Below the pieces are notes generated by a model that was given only the letters and a program-made list of their open reading frames with translations, was not told where the DNA came from and did not search any database. Both the position numbers and the translations under genes were made by a program. 64,000 nt of DNA. It comes from an uncultured Pseudomonadota bacterium. Lineage in GTDB: Bacteria; Myxococcota_A; UBA796; GCA-2862545. Positions 33,813 to 43,363 of the stretch are shown here, piece after piece. The stretch spans positions 62,001-126,000 of the forward strand of contig CAJXTB010000003.1 of NCBI GenBank assembly GCA_913061235.1, read 5' to 3'. The stretch's first letter is position 1; each line of letters begins with the position of its first letter.

Positions 33813-34724
33813 ATGACGTCCCCAGCACTACCGTCCGTCCTCGTTCGCGTTGGCGATTCGCCCGCCCAAGTCCTCCTTCCTGGCGAGGTCATCGGTCGCT
33901 CGGCATCCGTTGCCATCAGCATCGACGACCCCGGCGTCTCCGAAGTGCACGCCTATGTCAGCCTGCGCGGAGGGAAGCTGATCTTGCTCGGTCTACGCGG
34001 ACGCCTGGGTCACAACGGGCACGTCGTACCGAAAGTGGTGCTGCAGAAGGGCGACATCATCCAGCTCGCCCGAGACATCCACCTGACCGTCGTAGACGTC
34101 AACCTTCCGCCTATGGTCTTGGCTATCGAAGGTGACAACCTGGCTCGTCAGGTCCTCCCAGGCACCTGTTCGCTTGTCTTCGACCCCGACCCAACTCTCG
34201 CTCCAGGAAGCATCAGTGGTGCGGCCTTGCAGCTGTGGACGTATGGCGATGACTGGCATGCACGCCTACCGACCGGCCAGATCGCTCAGGTCTCTGACGA
34301 CGATGAATGGTCGCTCTCCGGCGGTACCTACCGTCCAGTGTGGGTGTCCACAGAGGTCGCCGGCGCCGACGTTACGGTCACCGCGTCCAAGATCAACAGC
34401 CCGCTGACCCTGCGCGCTCAGTACGACGCTGTGCAGATTGAGCGAGGTGGTGAGTCGATTATTGCGCTGTCCGGTCGGTCCGCACGACTGGTCTCAGAGC
34501 TCATTGCCTTCGATGGTCCCGTGGCGTGGGAGCTGCTCGCGCGCGAGGTCTGGCCAACGGGCGAGCCGGTCGAGACTCTGCGTCCAAAGCTAGATGTCAC
34601 TCTCAATCGCCTACGCAAGAAGCTGCAAGCCGTAGGCATTCGCCGCGACTTGGTGAAGCCAGATGGCTGCGGAATGATGGTGCTGACGCTCGGTCCAGGT
34701 GAAACCGCCCTGTCGGAGGGCTGA
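33813..34724 (+). CDS. FHA domain protein with C-terminal winged-helix domain
   Basis: 303 residues. The N-terminal FHA domain (about 10-90) has GEVIGRSASVAISIDDPGVS and EVHAYVSLRGGKLILLGL, the phosphothreonine-recognition loops (Arg and Ser conserved). A middle beta domain follows, and the C-terminal 75 residues form a Trans_reg_C-like winged helix with LVSELIAFDGPVAWELLAREVW and RPKLDVTLNRLRKKLQAVG. It is the type of regulator that reads a Ser/Thr kinase signal. It sits between flhB and a Ser/Thr kinase gene with no gap to the latter (TGA then GTG). ATG 33813 follows GGTGGGG; a GTG at 33804 is possible. Confidence 0.85.
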   Translation: MTSPALPSVLVRVGDSPAQVLLPGEVIGRSASVAISIDDPGVSEVHAYVSLRGGKLILLGLRGRLGHNGHVVPKVVLQKGDIIQLARDIHLTVVDVNLPPMVLAIEGDNLARQVLPGTCSLVFDPDPTLAPGSISGAALQLWTYGDDWHARLPTGQIAQVSDDDEWSLSGGTYRPVWVSTEVAGADVTVTASKINSPLTLRAQYDAVQIERGGESIIALSGRSARLVSELIAFDGPVAWELLAREVWPTGEPVETLRPKLDVTLNRLRKKLQAVGIRRDLVKPDGCGMMVLTLGPGETALSEG

Positions 34725-37562
34725 GTGCCGGCGGGCTCCGACGACCCCTGGGACGACGCCAAGAGCGTAGCTGCCCCGCTCACCGCTTGGGTTGACGACG
34801 ACACGGCCCATGTCGTTGCCACCGAGCGCTACGAGGTACGCGGCAGCGTTGGCCAAGGCGGCATGGGGCAAGTGGATGTGGTCCGCGACCGCTGGTTGGA
34901 CCGAGACGTCGCCAAGAAAGTCCTGCACGAAGGTGCTCGTGACGCCCGGCTGGCACGCGAAGCTGCGATTACGGCGCGCCTCGAACACCCAGGCATTGTG
35001 CCCATCTTCGATACCGGTCTAGATGACGACGGGCGCCGCTTCTACACCATGCGCTTGGTGCGCGGTCAGACCTTGATGGACGCACTCAATACACCGTCTC
35101 TGGCCCAGCGCTTGGAGCACGTGCGCGCGTTGTTGGCCGCCGCAAACGCGGTTGCCCACGCGCATAGCGTCGGCATTGTCCACAGAGATTTGAAGCCGAG
35201 CAATGTTCTGCTCGGTCGATTCGGACAGGTCGTGGTTGTGGACTGGGGCATTGCTCATGACGCAGATGCAGAGGGGCGCCCTGAAGGAACACCCGGCTAC
35301 TCCCACCCCGGTCAGCTCACCGGTGACGCAGTCTGCACCACCCATGATGTCTACGCCCTCGGTCGCTGCCTGCTGCACCTTCTGTGTGGCGCAAGGCCAA
35401 CGAACTCTGCGACCTACCCCGTCGACGCACCCGCAGAGCTTGTCGCGATTGCCGACCGAGCGATGGGGCCAGACCCGTACGCAGACGCAGCAGCGGTCGC
35501 TGTGGACCTCGAAGCCTACCTCGACGGCCGCCGCGTCTCGGCTCATGACTACAGCACGCGTGAGCTCCTCTCCCGTTTTGTCGCCACGTTTCGCGCCCCG
35601 CTCGTGGTTGGGGCGACAGGCATTGTTGTTATCGCCATTGTCATTGGCGTCTCCGTTGACCAGACGCGCGCAGAGCGAGACCGTGCGCTCATTGCAGAGG
35701 CCACTGCGAACAATGCGCTGGGAGGCTCACTGACCGCACAAGCCGTGTCCTATTTTGAAGACGGCCAGTTCGCCGAAGCCGAGCGCGCCGCCGCCAAAGC
35801 ACTGTCGTTGGGGGACTTTCCACGCGCTGTTGGCGTGCTCTCAGCACGCCATGGAACCTCGGTCCGCTGGCTCAGCAGCATTGCACCACTGTGCGACGAC
35901 TTCCACATTCAATTCAATGGCGATGTGGGCTGCGTCTACCCCGACCGCGTCGACATTCACGCACCGACCGGCGAGCTGCTGCGAACCCTTCCCGAACAGA
36001 ACTCACAGAGTGTTCGGCGCGTCACCGATGGCTACGTCACCGTCACCTACCTGAACGACCCGCAGGGATTCGACAGCCGAGTGACCTACTACCCAGATGC
36101 CGGAGAGCCGGTATCGCAGGTAGTAGAAGTCGGCCGTGTGGCGATTGGCGGGACCGATGTTCAAGCCCATCACGCCTCGTTGGCACCGACCTTGTGGACC
36201 ATACCGACCAACACACTCGACAGCTGGTTGCCGTGCCCAGACTCCGAATCAACCGCCACCGGCCGACCCGTCTGGCGAGACGACGGCATGCTGAGCTGGA
36301 GCTGCGACGCAGAGCTGGCTTGGGGCGTGCCTCCCAACGCGGATGGCCGGCTCGCCCTCGACTCACCGCTGGCATCCACTGGGTGGTCAGGAAAGCTGCT
36401 GATTGCCAGTACTTACGATGGCAAGCTGCGCGCCTATGACGACGGACAAGTCGTGTGGGCCATCCCGACACCGGGAGGTACACCGGGTGAGCTGACGGCG
36501 ACCGACGACTGGGTCATTGCACAGCCTGAACGTTCTGGTCCGCAGTTCTTCGATACGCAGAGCCAGCTGTGGCACCGCGCGCTGCCGCTTGAAGATGGCG
36601 GGCCCATCCGTCTACACAACGGTCGACTCACCACCATTGGCTCACGCATCAGCACCTGGTCGGTCGGTGCTCCCACCCGTCCACACAGAGTCCCAATGCC
36701 AGGAGGCGTCACCGCCATGACCTGGTCCAACAGCGGCAAGCTGGCCGTCGCGGCAGGCGGTTTTGTCGTCTTCGTTGATGAGCGTGGCAACCGTTCCAGT
36801 CACGAGCAAGAGGGTTGTCGGCCCGTAAAGGACATCGCCTGGCAAGGTGAAGACCGGGTGATTCGCCAATGCTCAGGAAGCACCGCAAGCGTTGCATGGC
36901 TCACGACCAACGCCGACGAGAGACCCGTACACAACGTCTCAATGGGACCCCGCGTGGTGGCGGCAGACGACTGGATCTTGACGGCTAGCTACGGGCATGG
37001 CGTGTTCCGCGTGCACGAAGAGCAAGGCCAAGACGTTGTGGAACCCTACATATTTAACGACACCGTGATTGATGTTGAGATGGTCCGGGGCGGAACCCGT
37101 GCCTTCCTTCTCGAGCAGAACGGCACCCTGTTGAGCCTGGCTAGCCAAGGCGAGCCCATCGCTCACTGGATGCGAAACGGGGTGCGAAGCCTTGCCGTCG
37201 CGGCAACGGACGACGCCGTGGTCGTGGCTACCCGAAGCACCGTGGCACAGGTCTCGCTGACCAACGAAGAACGCTGGCTACTCACCACGCCTAGCCGTCC
37301 CACCGATCTGGCGTGGTCCGACCACGGAGACCTCATCGCTATTGGCATGATGAACGGGCACACTTGGGTTGTGGATGCACGCACTGGTGAGCGAATCGCC
37401 GAGCTTGTGGGCCACAACGAGCGTGTCTCTGCGGTGGCATTTTCCCCAGACGGCGACCTACTGGCCACGGGAAGCTGGGACCGGACCGTCCGCCTGTGGG
37501 ATGCAGACGCCTTCCGCAACCCGCCCGCCCAGGTAGAAATATCGCAACGCTATGGCTGGTAG
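34725..37562 (+). CDS. Membrane Ser/Thr protein kinase with C-terminal WD40-type beta region
   Basis: 945 residues from GTG. Kinase domain about 35-275: Gly loop [14 protein letters not shown], catalytic Lys in [20 protein letters not shown] at 153-163, the Mg motif as [15 protein letters not shown] and [19 protein letters not shown]. One membrane helix near 293-312 ([17 protein letters not shown]), then a short tetratricopeptide-like helix region, and a long C-terminal beta-propeller-like region ending in one clear WD40 repeat ([19 protein letters not shown]...VRLWD). It is the Hanks-type receptor kinase common in Myxococcota. It follows the FHA gene directly, so that protein is a likely substrate or reader. 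Confidence 0.92.
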   Translation: MPAGSDDPWDDAKSVAAPLTAWVDDDTAHVVATERYEVRGSVGQGGMGQVDVVRDRWLDRDVAKKVLHEGARDARLAREAAITARLEHPGIVPIFDTGLDDDGRRFYTMRLVRGQTLMDALNTPSLAQRLEHVRALLAAANAVAHAHSVGIVHRDLKPSNVLLGRFGQVVVVDWGIAHDADAEGRPEGTPGYSHPGQLTGDAVCTTHDVYALGRCLLHLLCGARPTNSATYPVDAPAELVAIADRAMGPDPYADAAAVAVDLEAYLDGRRVSAHDYSTRELLSRFVATFRAPLVVGATGIVVIAIVIGVSVDQTRAERDRALIAEATANNALGGSLTAQAVSYFEDGQFAEAERAAAKALSLGDFPRAVGVLSARHGTSVRWLSSIAPLCDDFHIQFNGDVGCVYPDRVDIHAPTGELLRTLPEQNSQSVRRVTDGYVTVTYLNDPQGFDSRVTYYPDAGEPVSQVVEVGRVAIGGTDVQAHHASLAPTLWTIPTNTLDSWLPCPDSESTATGRPVWRDDGMLSWSCDAELAWGVPPNADGRLALDSPLASTGWSGKLLIASTYDGKLRAYDDGQVVWAIPTPGGTPGELTATDDWVIAQPERSGPQFFDTQSQLWHRALPLEDGGPIRLHNGRLTTIGSRISTWSVGAPTRPHRVPMPGGVTAMTWSNSGKLAVAAGGFVVFVDERGNRSSHEQEGCRPVKDIAWQGEDRVIRQCSGSTASVAWLTTNADERPVHNVSMGPRVVAADDWILTASYGHGVFRVHEEQGQDVVEPYIFNDTVIDVEMVRGGTRAFLLEQNGTLLSLASQGEPIAHWMRNGVRSLAVAATDDAVVVATRSTVAQVSLTNEERWLLTTPSRPTDLAWSDHGDLIAIGMMNGHTWVVDARTGERIAELVGHNERVSAVAFSPDGDLLATGSWDRTVRLWDADAFRNPPAQVEISQRYGW

Positions 37563-37563
37563 A

Positions 37564-37585
37564 ACCGGTCGCTAGCGTTACCGGT
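37564..37585. terminator. Stem-loop after the kinase gene
   Basis: ACCGGT at 37564-37569 and ACCGGT at 37580-37585 pair with each other (each is also self-complementary), with an inner palindrome CGCTAGCG. It lies in the 37-bp gap between the kinase stop and tatD. No T run follows, so it could slow or end transcription or act as a protein site. Confidence 0.35.
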
Positions 37586-37599
37586 CGGACGAGGACACC

Positions 37600-38409
37600 A
37601 TGGGCTTTTTCGACGTACACGCACACCTGACCGACAAGAGACTCGCCGCTATGGAGTCCGATGTCCTGGACCGCGCACGCGCTGCTGGCGTCACGACCAT
37701 CATCAGCAATGGCCTCAATCCCCTAGACAATCAGCGGGTCGCTGACCTCGCCGCGCGCGCCCCTGACCTGGTGAAACCCGCCTTTGGTCTGTACCCAGTA
37801 GACGCCGTGTTGGCCGACATGCTGGCCATGGGTGTCGAGTACCAGCGAGACGACGAGCCCGTTCCCGATCCCGACGAGAGCGTGCAGTGGGTCGCAGACC
37901 ACGTAGACGAGGCCTTCGCAGTCGGTGAGATTGGCCTGGACCACTACTGGGTACCCGCGGAACTGTGGGACCAACAGGAAGCCATCTTTCGACGCCTCGT
38001 GCGCATTGCAATGGACGCTGACAAGCCCATCATCATCCACACGCGCAAGGCAGAGAAGCGCACCCTCGACGTGCTGCTCGACATGGGTGCCACCCGTGTG
38101 AACTGGCACTGCTTTGGGTCCAAGGTCAAGCTCGCCCAGCGCATCGCCGCCGCCGGCCACTGGATGTCCATCCCCGCGAATGCTCGGCGTAGCGAGTCGT
38201 TTACCAAGATGCTTCGAGTGCTACCGCGCGAAAAAATCTTGCTAGAGACCGATTGTCCGTACCTAGGACCGGACAAAGGTGAGCTCAATGAGCCGATGAA
38301 CATTGCACGCACCGCGGCTTATGCGGCCGAGCTGTGGGAAACGGACATTGATGGCGTGAAGGCACAGCTCGAATCCAACTTCCATGACCTCTTCAGGTGT
38401 CGTCCATGA
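37600..38409 (+). CDS. TatD-family metal-dependent hydrolase
   Basis: 269 residues, TIM-barrel amidohydrolase of the TatD type, usually a 3'-5' DNA exonuclease. Metal ligands are visible in order: DVHAHL near residue 5, GEIGLDHY near 110, IIIHTRKA near 145, NWHCFGS near 170 and the final LLETDCPYLGP near 215. GAGG precedes ATG 37600. It overlaps the PolX-like gene by ATGA, which fits a DNA-repair unit. The Lys-rich start and full ligand set argue for an active enzyme. Confidence 0.92.
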   Translation: MGFFDVHAHLTDKRLAAMESDVLDRARAAGVTTIISNGLNPLDNQRVADLAARAPDLVKPAFGLYPVDAVLADMLAMGVEYQRDDEPVPDPDESVQWVADHVDEAFAVGEIGLDHYWVPAELWDQQEAIFRRLVRIAMDADKPIIIHTRKAEKRTLDVLLDMGATRVNWHCFGSKVKLAQRIAAAGHWMSIPANARRSESFTKMLRVLPREKILLETDCPYLGPDKGELNEPMNIARTAAYAAELWETDIDGVKAQLESNFHDLFRCRP

Positions 38410-40040
38410 CCGACCGCCGTACGGTGGTTCGTGCGCTCAACCGCCTGGCGTGGGCGTACACGGTGCTGGGCGAGAATGACCACAGAATCCGTGCGTATTC
38501 GCGGGCGGCAGAGTCACTCGACGGCATCACCCAAGACTTCGCAGAGGCGCACAAGAACGGTCGGCTAGCAGCGACTCCTGGCGTTGGCGCTGCCTGCATG
38601 GAGGTTGTGGAGGCGGTGATGGCTGGGGCAACGCCTGACGTCTTGGCAAACGTCGAGAGTCGCATTCCAGCGTCGCTCTTCGACCTTCGCTATGTCTCGG
38701 GACTTGGCCCAAAGCGCATCCGCACTCTGTGGTCTGGACTTGCCATCACGAACCTGTTGGAGCTCGCAACGGCCTGCGAGGAGAGCCGCCTGCTCGCCCT
38801 GCCTGGTTTTGGAGCCAAGCTTCAGGACCGCATTGCCCTCGGCGTTCAAAAAGCCCTGCACAACCGAACGTATCGACGCCTCGACCACGCAACAAGTGCC
38901 GCAGCAGACCTACTGTCCATCGACCCGAAGGCCGTCATCGTCGGCGACCTTCGACGTGGCTGCGAAGTCATCATGACCGTCGACGCCGTCTCTCCAGACG
39001 CTCGTCCCTATGGCGTCCAGACCACCGTTCATGGTTTCACCGCCTGGCAGTTCGAGGTCGCTGGTGTCCCCGTCCGGTGGATAAAGGCGGAGCCCACTGT
39101 CGTCACCTGCTGGTGGCTAACAGGCTCCGACGCCCACAGAGACGCCGTTGTCGCTCACGCTCGAAGACGTGGCCTGCGACTCACCGAGACAGGCCTGTTC
39201 AAGCGACGCCAGGCCATTGCAATCACGTCAGAAGACGAGCTGTACGAAACACTTCAGCTCATTCCGGTCGCCCCCGAACAGCGCGAAGGCTCAACCCTTC
39301 AGGTGACGCGGCCACAACACCGGCTGATTCAGCGTTCAGACCTCAAAGGAGCCCTACACAACCACACCGTAGCCAGTGATGGCTCCGCAACACTTGAGCA
39401 GATGCGCGCCGCCGCCGCCGAGCGTGGCCTCAGCTACCTGGGCATCTCCGACCACAGCCCCACAGCCCACTACGCCAACGGACTTGTGCAGAAGCGGCTT
39501 GTCGATCAACGAAGCGCCATTCGTGCACTTCCTGACGGCCCTTGCACCCTGCTGACGGGTGTGGAGTCCGACATTCTGCCCTCCGGCTTGCCCGACCATG
39601 CCATGCCACTGCTCAAGACATTGGACGTCGTCATTGGCAGCATCCACGACCGCGCCAGGCAGGACAACGAGACACTCACCGCGCGCCTGATTCGTGCCAC
39701 ACAGTGGGCGCACATCATTGGCCACCCCACAGGCCGACTACTGCTTGGGCGGGCGGCCTCAGACATCGACATGGAAGCGCTGATTGCGGCCTGCGCAAAG
39801 ACAGGCTGCATCTTGGAGTTGAACGCCAATCCCCAGCGGCTCGACCTCAACGCAACCCACGCCGCAATGGCCAAAGAAGCCGGTGTCTTGGTGTCAATCG
39901 CTGCGGACGCCCACTCCGTCGCAGACCTCGACAACCTGGACTACGGCGTCACAATCGCCAGGCGCGCTGGCCTTTCGGCGGACGACGTACTGAATACCCG
40001 TCCACTCTCCGAGTTGCTCGTTACACTGCGGGCTCTCTAG
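38406..40040 (+). CDS. PolX-family protein with degenerate polymerase site and intact PHP domain
   Basis: 544 residues. Helix-hairpin-helix regions at about 30-140 (AATPGVGAACMEVVEA and LRYVSGLGPKRIRTLW), then a nucleotidyltransferase-like palm near 180, where GDLRRGCEVIMTVDAV replaces the usual GS-RRG-E-DID pattern, so one of the paired catalytic Asp residues is missing. The C-terminal PHP domain is intact: HNHTVASDG near 318, SDHS, HPTGRLL, LELNANP and SIAADAHS. The protein is likely a nuclease (3'-5' or AP-site) with little polymerase activity. ATG 38406 overlaps the tatD stop as ATGA; the GTG at 38397 is less likely. Confidence 0.88.
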   Translation: MTDRRTVVRALNRLAWAYTVLGENDHRIRAYSRAAESLDGITQDFAEAHKNGRLAATPGVGAACMEVVEAVMAGATPDVLANVESRIPASLFDLRYVSGLGPKRIRTLWSGLAITNLLELATACEESRLLALPGFGAKLQDRIALGVQKALHNRTYRRLDHATSAAADLLSIDPKAVIVGDLRRGCEVIMTVDAVSPDARPYGVQTTVHGFTAWQFEVAGVPVRWIKAEPTVVTCWWLTGSDAHRDAVVAHARRRGLRLTETGLFKRRQAIAITSEDELYETLQLIPVAPEQREGSTLQVTRPQHRLIQRSDLKGALHNHTVASDGSATLEQMRAAAAERGLSYLGISDHSPTAHYANGLVQKRLVDQRSAIRALPDGPCTLLTGVESDILPSGLPDHAMPLLKTLDVVIGSIHDRARQDNETLTARLIRATQWAHIIGHPTGRLLLGRAASDIDMEALIAACAKTGCILELNANPQRLDLNATHAAMAKEAGVLVSIAADAHSVADLDNLDYGVTIARRAGLSADDVLNTRPLSELLVTLRAL

Positions 40041-40048
40041 GAGTCCCA

Positions 40049-41506
40049 TTGAGCCGTCTGCCCCACCTGCCTCTGGTTCTCGTTGCTCTCGCATTCGCCG
40101 GCTGCGAAGACCCACCGCTCGAACAACCCACTGGCCCGATTGAGCTGTCGGTTGTCCACCTTGCCGTTGACGGCGGAGACGTCGGCCTGTCTGTGAATGA
40201 CGCAGACCTGCTCGCACAGACACCCCTGACCTACCTCGATGTCGCGCGAGGTCTGACGGTCCAGTCCAACGACTCACTGGTCTTCACCCGCGGTACCAGC
40301 AGCGGCTCCACCTTGTCACTGGACGCCCGGGCCTCTGATGACGTTGCTGCTGTGGTGTTCTCAGATGGTGATGGCGACCTGACGACCGCGGCGTACACCC
40401 TCAACTTCGGCACTCCAGCTTCGGGAATGGCGCGGCTGCGGTTCGTCCATGGTGTGGCCAACCTAGGCAGCATCCAAGTAGACCTAGACGGCGATGGTGC
40501 CGCAGATACCGGCCTTCTGGGCTTTAAGGATGCGAGCGAAGCAGGCGGAGTGGACGTGCCCGCCGCGTCGTCGGTGCGCATCTCCATCATGCGCGAAGAC
40601 GTCGCGATTGCCAGCTTCGACATCTCGACCCCCGCAGCAGGTGAGGCCGAGCTGGTGGCCCTGGGTGGGTTCAACGCGTCGAGCACGCCAAGCGAGACCC
40701 TCACAGTTCTAGGCACGGCAGAAGGCTCGGGAGGCACAGCAGCAGCTCCACAGATTAGCCTGCTTCATACTGTGGATGGCCTAGGACCGATAGACGTGTT
40801 CTCCGGCGAGACCCAAGTGTTGGACAGCGGCTTTTTCGGCGCGCTCTCTGCACCCATCTCGTTTGGTACGGGTCCGCAGACCTTCGACCTCTTCCCGGCC
40901 GCAGACGGCGCCATACGACCGGTTGAGGCTCCGCTACTCAGCCTCACCACGCCGCACTTAACGCTCGGTGACCGCTACCTCGGTGTTGTGACCGCGACCG
41001 AGCTCATTGCGGTTGTCGACCGCGTGCCAGACGCGAGCCTTGCCGCAGTCCATGCCGCTGAACAGACCACCACGCTGACTATCGGTCGGTCATCCGGCAC
41101 CAGTCTGTCCGACACCGCCAATCCGCAAGACATGCTGTTCGGTGAACAGAGCGAACAGCCGATGAGCCTACCGGTCGAAGCCGTCACCTTGGGCATGGTT
41201 GCCGATGGCGTTCACAAGTCGTTCATGCCGGCAAACGCCGCCGCCAATGACCACTGGGTCGGAGTGGGTGTCGACGTCATGGCAGACGACTTCCCAGAGC
41301 TGTGGCTCGTCTCGCTCACAGAGATGCCGTGGTCAGTGACCCGCCGAGTGCGCGACGACATTGATGCCGACACAGACACCGATTCGGACGTGGACACGGA
41401 CGTCGATACCGATACTCAAGCGGACACCGACGTCGATACCGATACTGAAGCGGACACCGACGTGGACACGGACTCAGATACTGACCCCGGCCCAATAGGC
41501 CGGTAG
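40049..41506 (+). CDS. DUF4397-like lipoprotein with Asp/Thr-rich tail
   Basis: 485 residues. TTG 40049 has GGAG six bases upstream and gives a lipoprotein signal, LVALAFAGC, with Cys19. Two to three beta-sandwich units of the DUF4397 type follow: LSVVHLAVDG, ARLRFVHGVANLGSIQVDLDG and ISLLHTVDGLGPIDVF, each with the H-x-V/G start typical of this domain. The last 45 residues are an Asp-Thr repeat (encoded partly by a 30-bp tandem repeat), as in spacer tails of many Deltaproteobacterial surface proteins. It is probably exposed at the cell surface; function unknown. The 12-bp gap to the convergent YceI-type gene is short. Confidence 0.8.
   Translation: MSRLPHLPLVLVALAFAGCEDPPLEQPTGPIELSVVHLAVDGGDVGLSVNDADLLAQTPLTYLDVARGLTVQSNDSLVFTRGTSSGSTLSLDARASDDVAAVVFSDGDGDLTTAAYTLNFGTPASGMARLRFVHGVANLGSIQVDLDGDGAADTGLLGFKDASEAGGVDVPAASSVRISIMREDVAIASFDISTPAAGEAELVALGGFNASSTPSETLTVLGTAEGSGGTAAAPQISLLHTVDGLGPIDVFSGETQVLDSGFFGALSAPISFGTGPQTFDLFPAADGAIRPVEAPLLSLTTPHLTLGDRYLGVVTATELIAVVDRVPDASLAAVHAAEQTTTLTIGRSSGTSLSDTANPQDMLFGEQSEQPMSLPVEAVTLGMVADGVHKSFMPANAAANDHWVGVGVDVMADDFPELWLVSLTEMPWSVTRRVRDDIDADTDTDSDVDTDVDTDTQADTDVDTDTEADTDVDTDSDTDPGPIGR
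41399..41458 (+). repeat. Two 30-bp tandem repeats in the lipoprotein tail
   Basis: A 30-bp unit starting GACGTCGATACCGATACT occurs twice in tandem with one changed base (CAA to GAA) and begins a third, partial copy. Each unit encodes Asp-Val-Asp-Thr-Asp-Thr-x-Ala-Asp-Thr. Copy number is a likely source of length variation among strains. Confidence 0.85.
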
Positions 41507-41518
41507 AGCGTCAGCCCC

Positions 41519-42145
41519 TTACTCGGCTGCCCGCAGGGTCAGCTCGTAGTCCAACAGCACCTCGTCCCCCACGCCGTCGTCTCCAGCTTCCTCGGAATCG
41601 ACGGGGTACAGGCCCCAGTCCCACCGCGAAAAGGTGAGGTTGGCACTGGTTTGAATCACGCCGTCGACCTCGGTGATGACCGTATCCCAGCTGTAGTCGG
41701 CCGTTGTGCCACGCAGGGTGAGTGTGCCGTTGACTTGGTAGTCGTCGCCGCCCTGGTGGACCACCGAGAGCGCGCGGAACTCGGCAAGGGGGTGCCCTTC
41801 TACGTCGAAGAAGTCATCGGTCTTCAGGTGACGGGTGAGCGTTCCATTGCCAGTCTCTACAGAGTCCATCTCAACAATGACCGCAATGTCCAGGTCGGTC
41901 AGCGCCTCTCCACGCTTCACGCCACGAACGTCGTACCGAAGCCACGTCCCTGACTGTGGGCCACCACCCAAGCCGAAGCCAGTGAAGACGAGGGCGGGGT
42001 CGGCGGCTACGTCCAAGTCAAAGACATCCCCGTCACCGGGGGTCTCGAACAAGTCGAGTTCCTCGACATCATTGTTCTCAATCAGCTCTTCCGGCGTGTC
42101 GGACTTGCAGGCGGCGAACAGTAGGACAAGGGCGAGTGCGCGCAT
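41519..42145 (-). CDS. YceI-like lipoprotein
   Basis: 208 residues. Signal MRALALVLLFAAC with lipobox Cys13, an acidic linker, then a YceI-type lipocalin fold: SGTWLRYDVRGVKRG in place of the usual entry strand, TRHLKTDDFFDVEGHPLAEF, the most conserved YceI segment, and GTLTLRGTTADYSWD. YceI proteins bind polyisoprenoid chains in the periplasm. It is probably outer-membrane anchored. It lies downstream of the Tat-exported protein gene on the same strand. Confidence 0.8.
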   Translation of the reverse strand: MRALALVLLFAACKSDTPEELIENNDVEELDLFETPGDGDVFDLDVAADPALVFTGFGLGGGPQSGTWLRYDVRGVKRGEALTDLDIAVIVEMDSVETGNGTLTRHLKTDDFFDVEGHPLAEFRALSVVHQGGDDYQVNGTLTLRGTTADYSWDTVITEVDGVIQTSANLTFSRWDWGLYPVDSEEAGDDGVGDEVLLDYELTLRAAE

Positions 42146-42273
42146 GAGTGCTCCAACGGGGATGCTCCGTCATACAGCCCCCGACTACTCCCTGCCATGC
42201 GGTCGTTCCGGACCGGATTGTTCGGATGGACCGAACGCTGCCTTACACTCGCAGCGCTCGGTGTCCCAGAGCA

Positions 42274-42693
42274 CTAGGCGCAGAGTGCGACGTCCCACGA
42301 GTGTGGATGGGAGTCTGTGCTGTCGATGGTCACTGTGTCGCCATCAGCAATCGACTGCAGCTGTGCTGCGGTGATGGTGAAGGTGTGCGTGTGGTCGCCT
42401 TCAATCGACGTGACCGTGATGTCTGCGGCGCCATCGAGGTCTGCTTGAGTCACGCAGGCGATATGGCCGTGGCTGTTGGACTCGCCTTCGGCGGCCGAGT
42501 CTGCACAGTCCAAGCAGGCATCTGCCTCGCTAGTGTCGTCGTCACCGGTGTCATCACCCGTGTCGTCGTCACCGGTACCCGAATCGCCATCGGTGTCATC
42601 ACCACTGTCATCACAGCCGCCCAACAGGCTTGGGGCAATACTCAAAACTAGGGCTGCCTGGGCAGCTCGTGTCAAAAACTCGCGTCGCTTCAT
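42274..42693 (-). CDS. Tat-exported lipoprotein with His-rich C-terminus
   Basis: 139 residues. Twin-arginine signal RREFLTRAAQAALVLSIAPS with lipobox LLGGC (Cys27), an Asp-Thr-Gly low-complexity spacer, a CLDC pair, then a beta domain with DHTHTFTITAAQL and STDSHPHSWDVALC. The paired HxH motifs and Cys residues suggest metal binding, and folding before Tat export fits a cofactor protein. GGAGG lies five bases before ATG 42693. The divergent gap to 42818 has a CGAGT-N2-ACTCG repeat. No family name is certain. Confidence 0.72.
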   Translation of the reverse strand: MKRREFLTRAAQAALVLSIAPSLLGGCDDSGDDTDGDSGTGDDDTGDDTGDDDTSEADACLDCADSAAEGESNSHGHIACVTQADLDGAADITVTSIEGDHTHTFTITAAQLQSIADGDTVTIDSTDSHPHSWDVALCA

Positions 42694-42770
42694 TGTGTCC
42701 TCCTGACGAGGCGGACGGTAAACGCCAACAGGGGCTACCGTCAATGCTAGTGAGAATCAACGCACTCTTT

Positions 42771-42782
42771 CGAGTACACTCG
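42771..42782. promoter_or_regulatory. Short inverted repeat in a divergent gap
   Basis: CGAGT-AC-ACTCG lies between the Tat-lipoprotein gene (minus) and the membrane protein gene at 42818 (plus). It could be an operator serving either gene; the gap is 124 bp and has no better promoter signal that I can identify. Confidence 0.25.
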
Positions 42783-42817
42783 CAACGTGGACGCACGACG
42801 TGGACGGCGGCAGAGCG

Positions 42818-43363
42818 ATGAACCGATTTCGACTTATAGTAGGTTTACTTTGCATTATCACCGTAGTGTGGCTGATCGGACGGGATACGTACGCCAGCTG
42901 GTACGGCGGCAGTACCGTGCACGTGGTCGCAGACGATTTACCGGTTGTACTTTCCGTGGATGGCGGAAACACGCGCACCATCGATGCCGGAGGGGTGACC
43001 GTATTAGCGCTGGAGCGAGGCCTCCACACCCTCACGCTGACGTCGAATGGCATCACCGAGCAGCGCGCCCACATGGCCGAAGGCGACGAACACTGGCTGA
43101 CGGCTCCCCCTGGGCGGTGCATCGTGGAGGTGGATGTGAGCCAAGTGGTCTACGGAGGCGAGCACATTGCACTCGTGCCACAGGCCATCTACGGCCCGGC
43201 GGCATTTACAACGAAGTACCACGCAACGGGTCGAACCCGGAGCGAGCTACCAGACCGAGTCGACCCAGGGGTTGGCGTGGTGCTGACCGTCTTGATGCCC
43301 TGTAAAGACACGACCGACGACGACGCCGTTCAAGACGCGATGTACGAAGCGCTGAGGCGGTAG
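42818..43363 (+). CDS. Membrane-anchored PEGA-like protein, hypothetical
   Basis: 181 residues. An N-terminal anchor LIVGLLCIITVVWLIGRD is followed by beta-rich sequence with VVLSVDGGNTRTIDAGGVTV and LERGLHTLTLTSNG, the shape of a PEGA-type extracellular domain, then a GRC-containing strand and an acidic end. The function is unknown. ATG 42818 is preferred over the GTG at 42800, as the anchor helix follows directly. A palindrome GCGGATCCGC lies just past its stop (43380-43389). Confidence 0.62.
   Translation: MNRFRLIVGLLCIITVVWLIGRDTYASWYGGSTVHVVADDLPVVLSVDGGNTRTIDAGGVTVLALERGLHTLTLTSNGITEQRAHMAEGDEHWLTAPPGRCIVEVDVSQVVYGGEHIALVPQAIYGPAAFTTKYHATGRTRSELPDRVDPGVGVVLTVLMPCKDTTDDDAVQDAMYEALRR

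Noticed and set aside
39542-40048. N-terminal extension of the DUF4397 lipoprotein back into the PolX gene.
   Set aside because: The extension is an Arg/His-rich shadow of the PolX frame; the lipoprotein signal starts at TTG 40049 with its own ribosome binding site.
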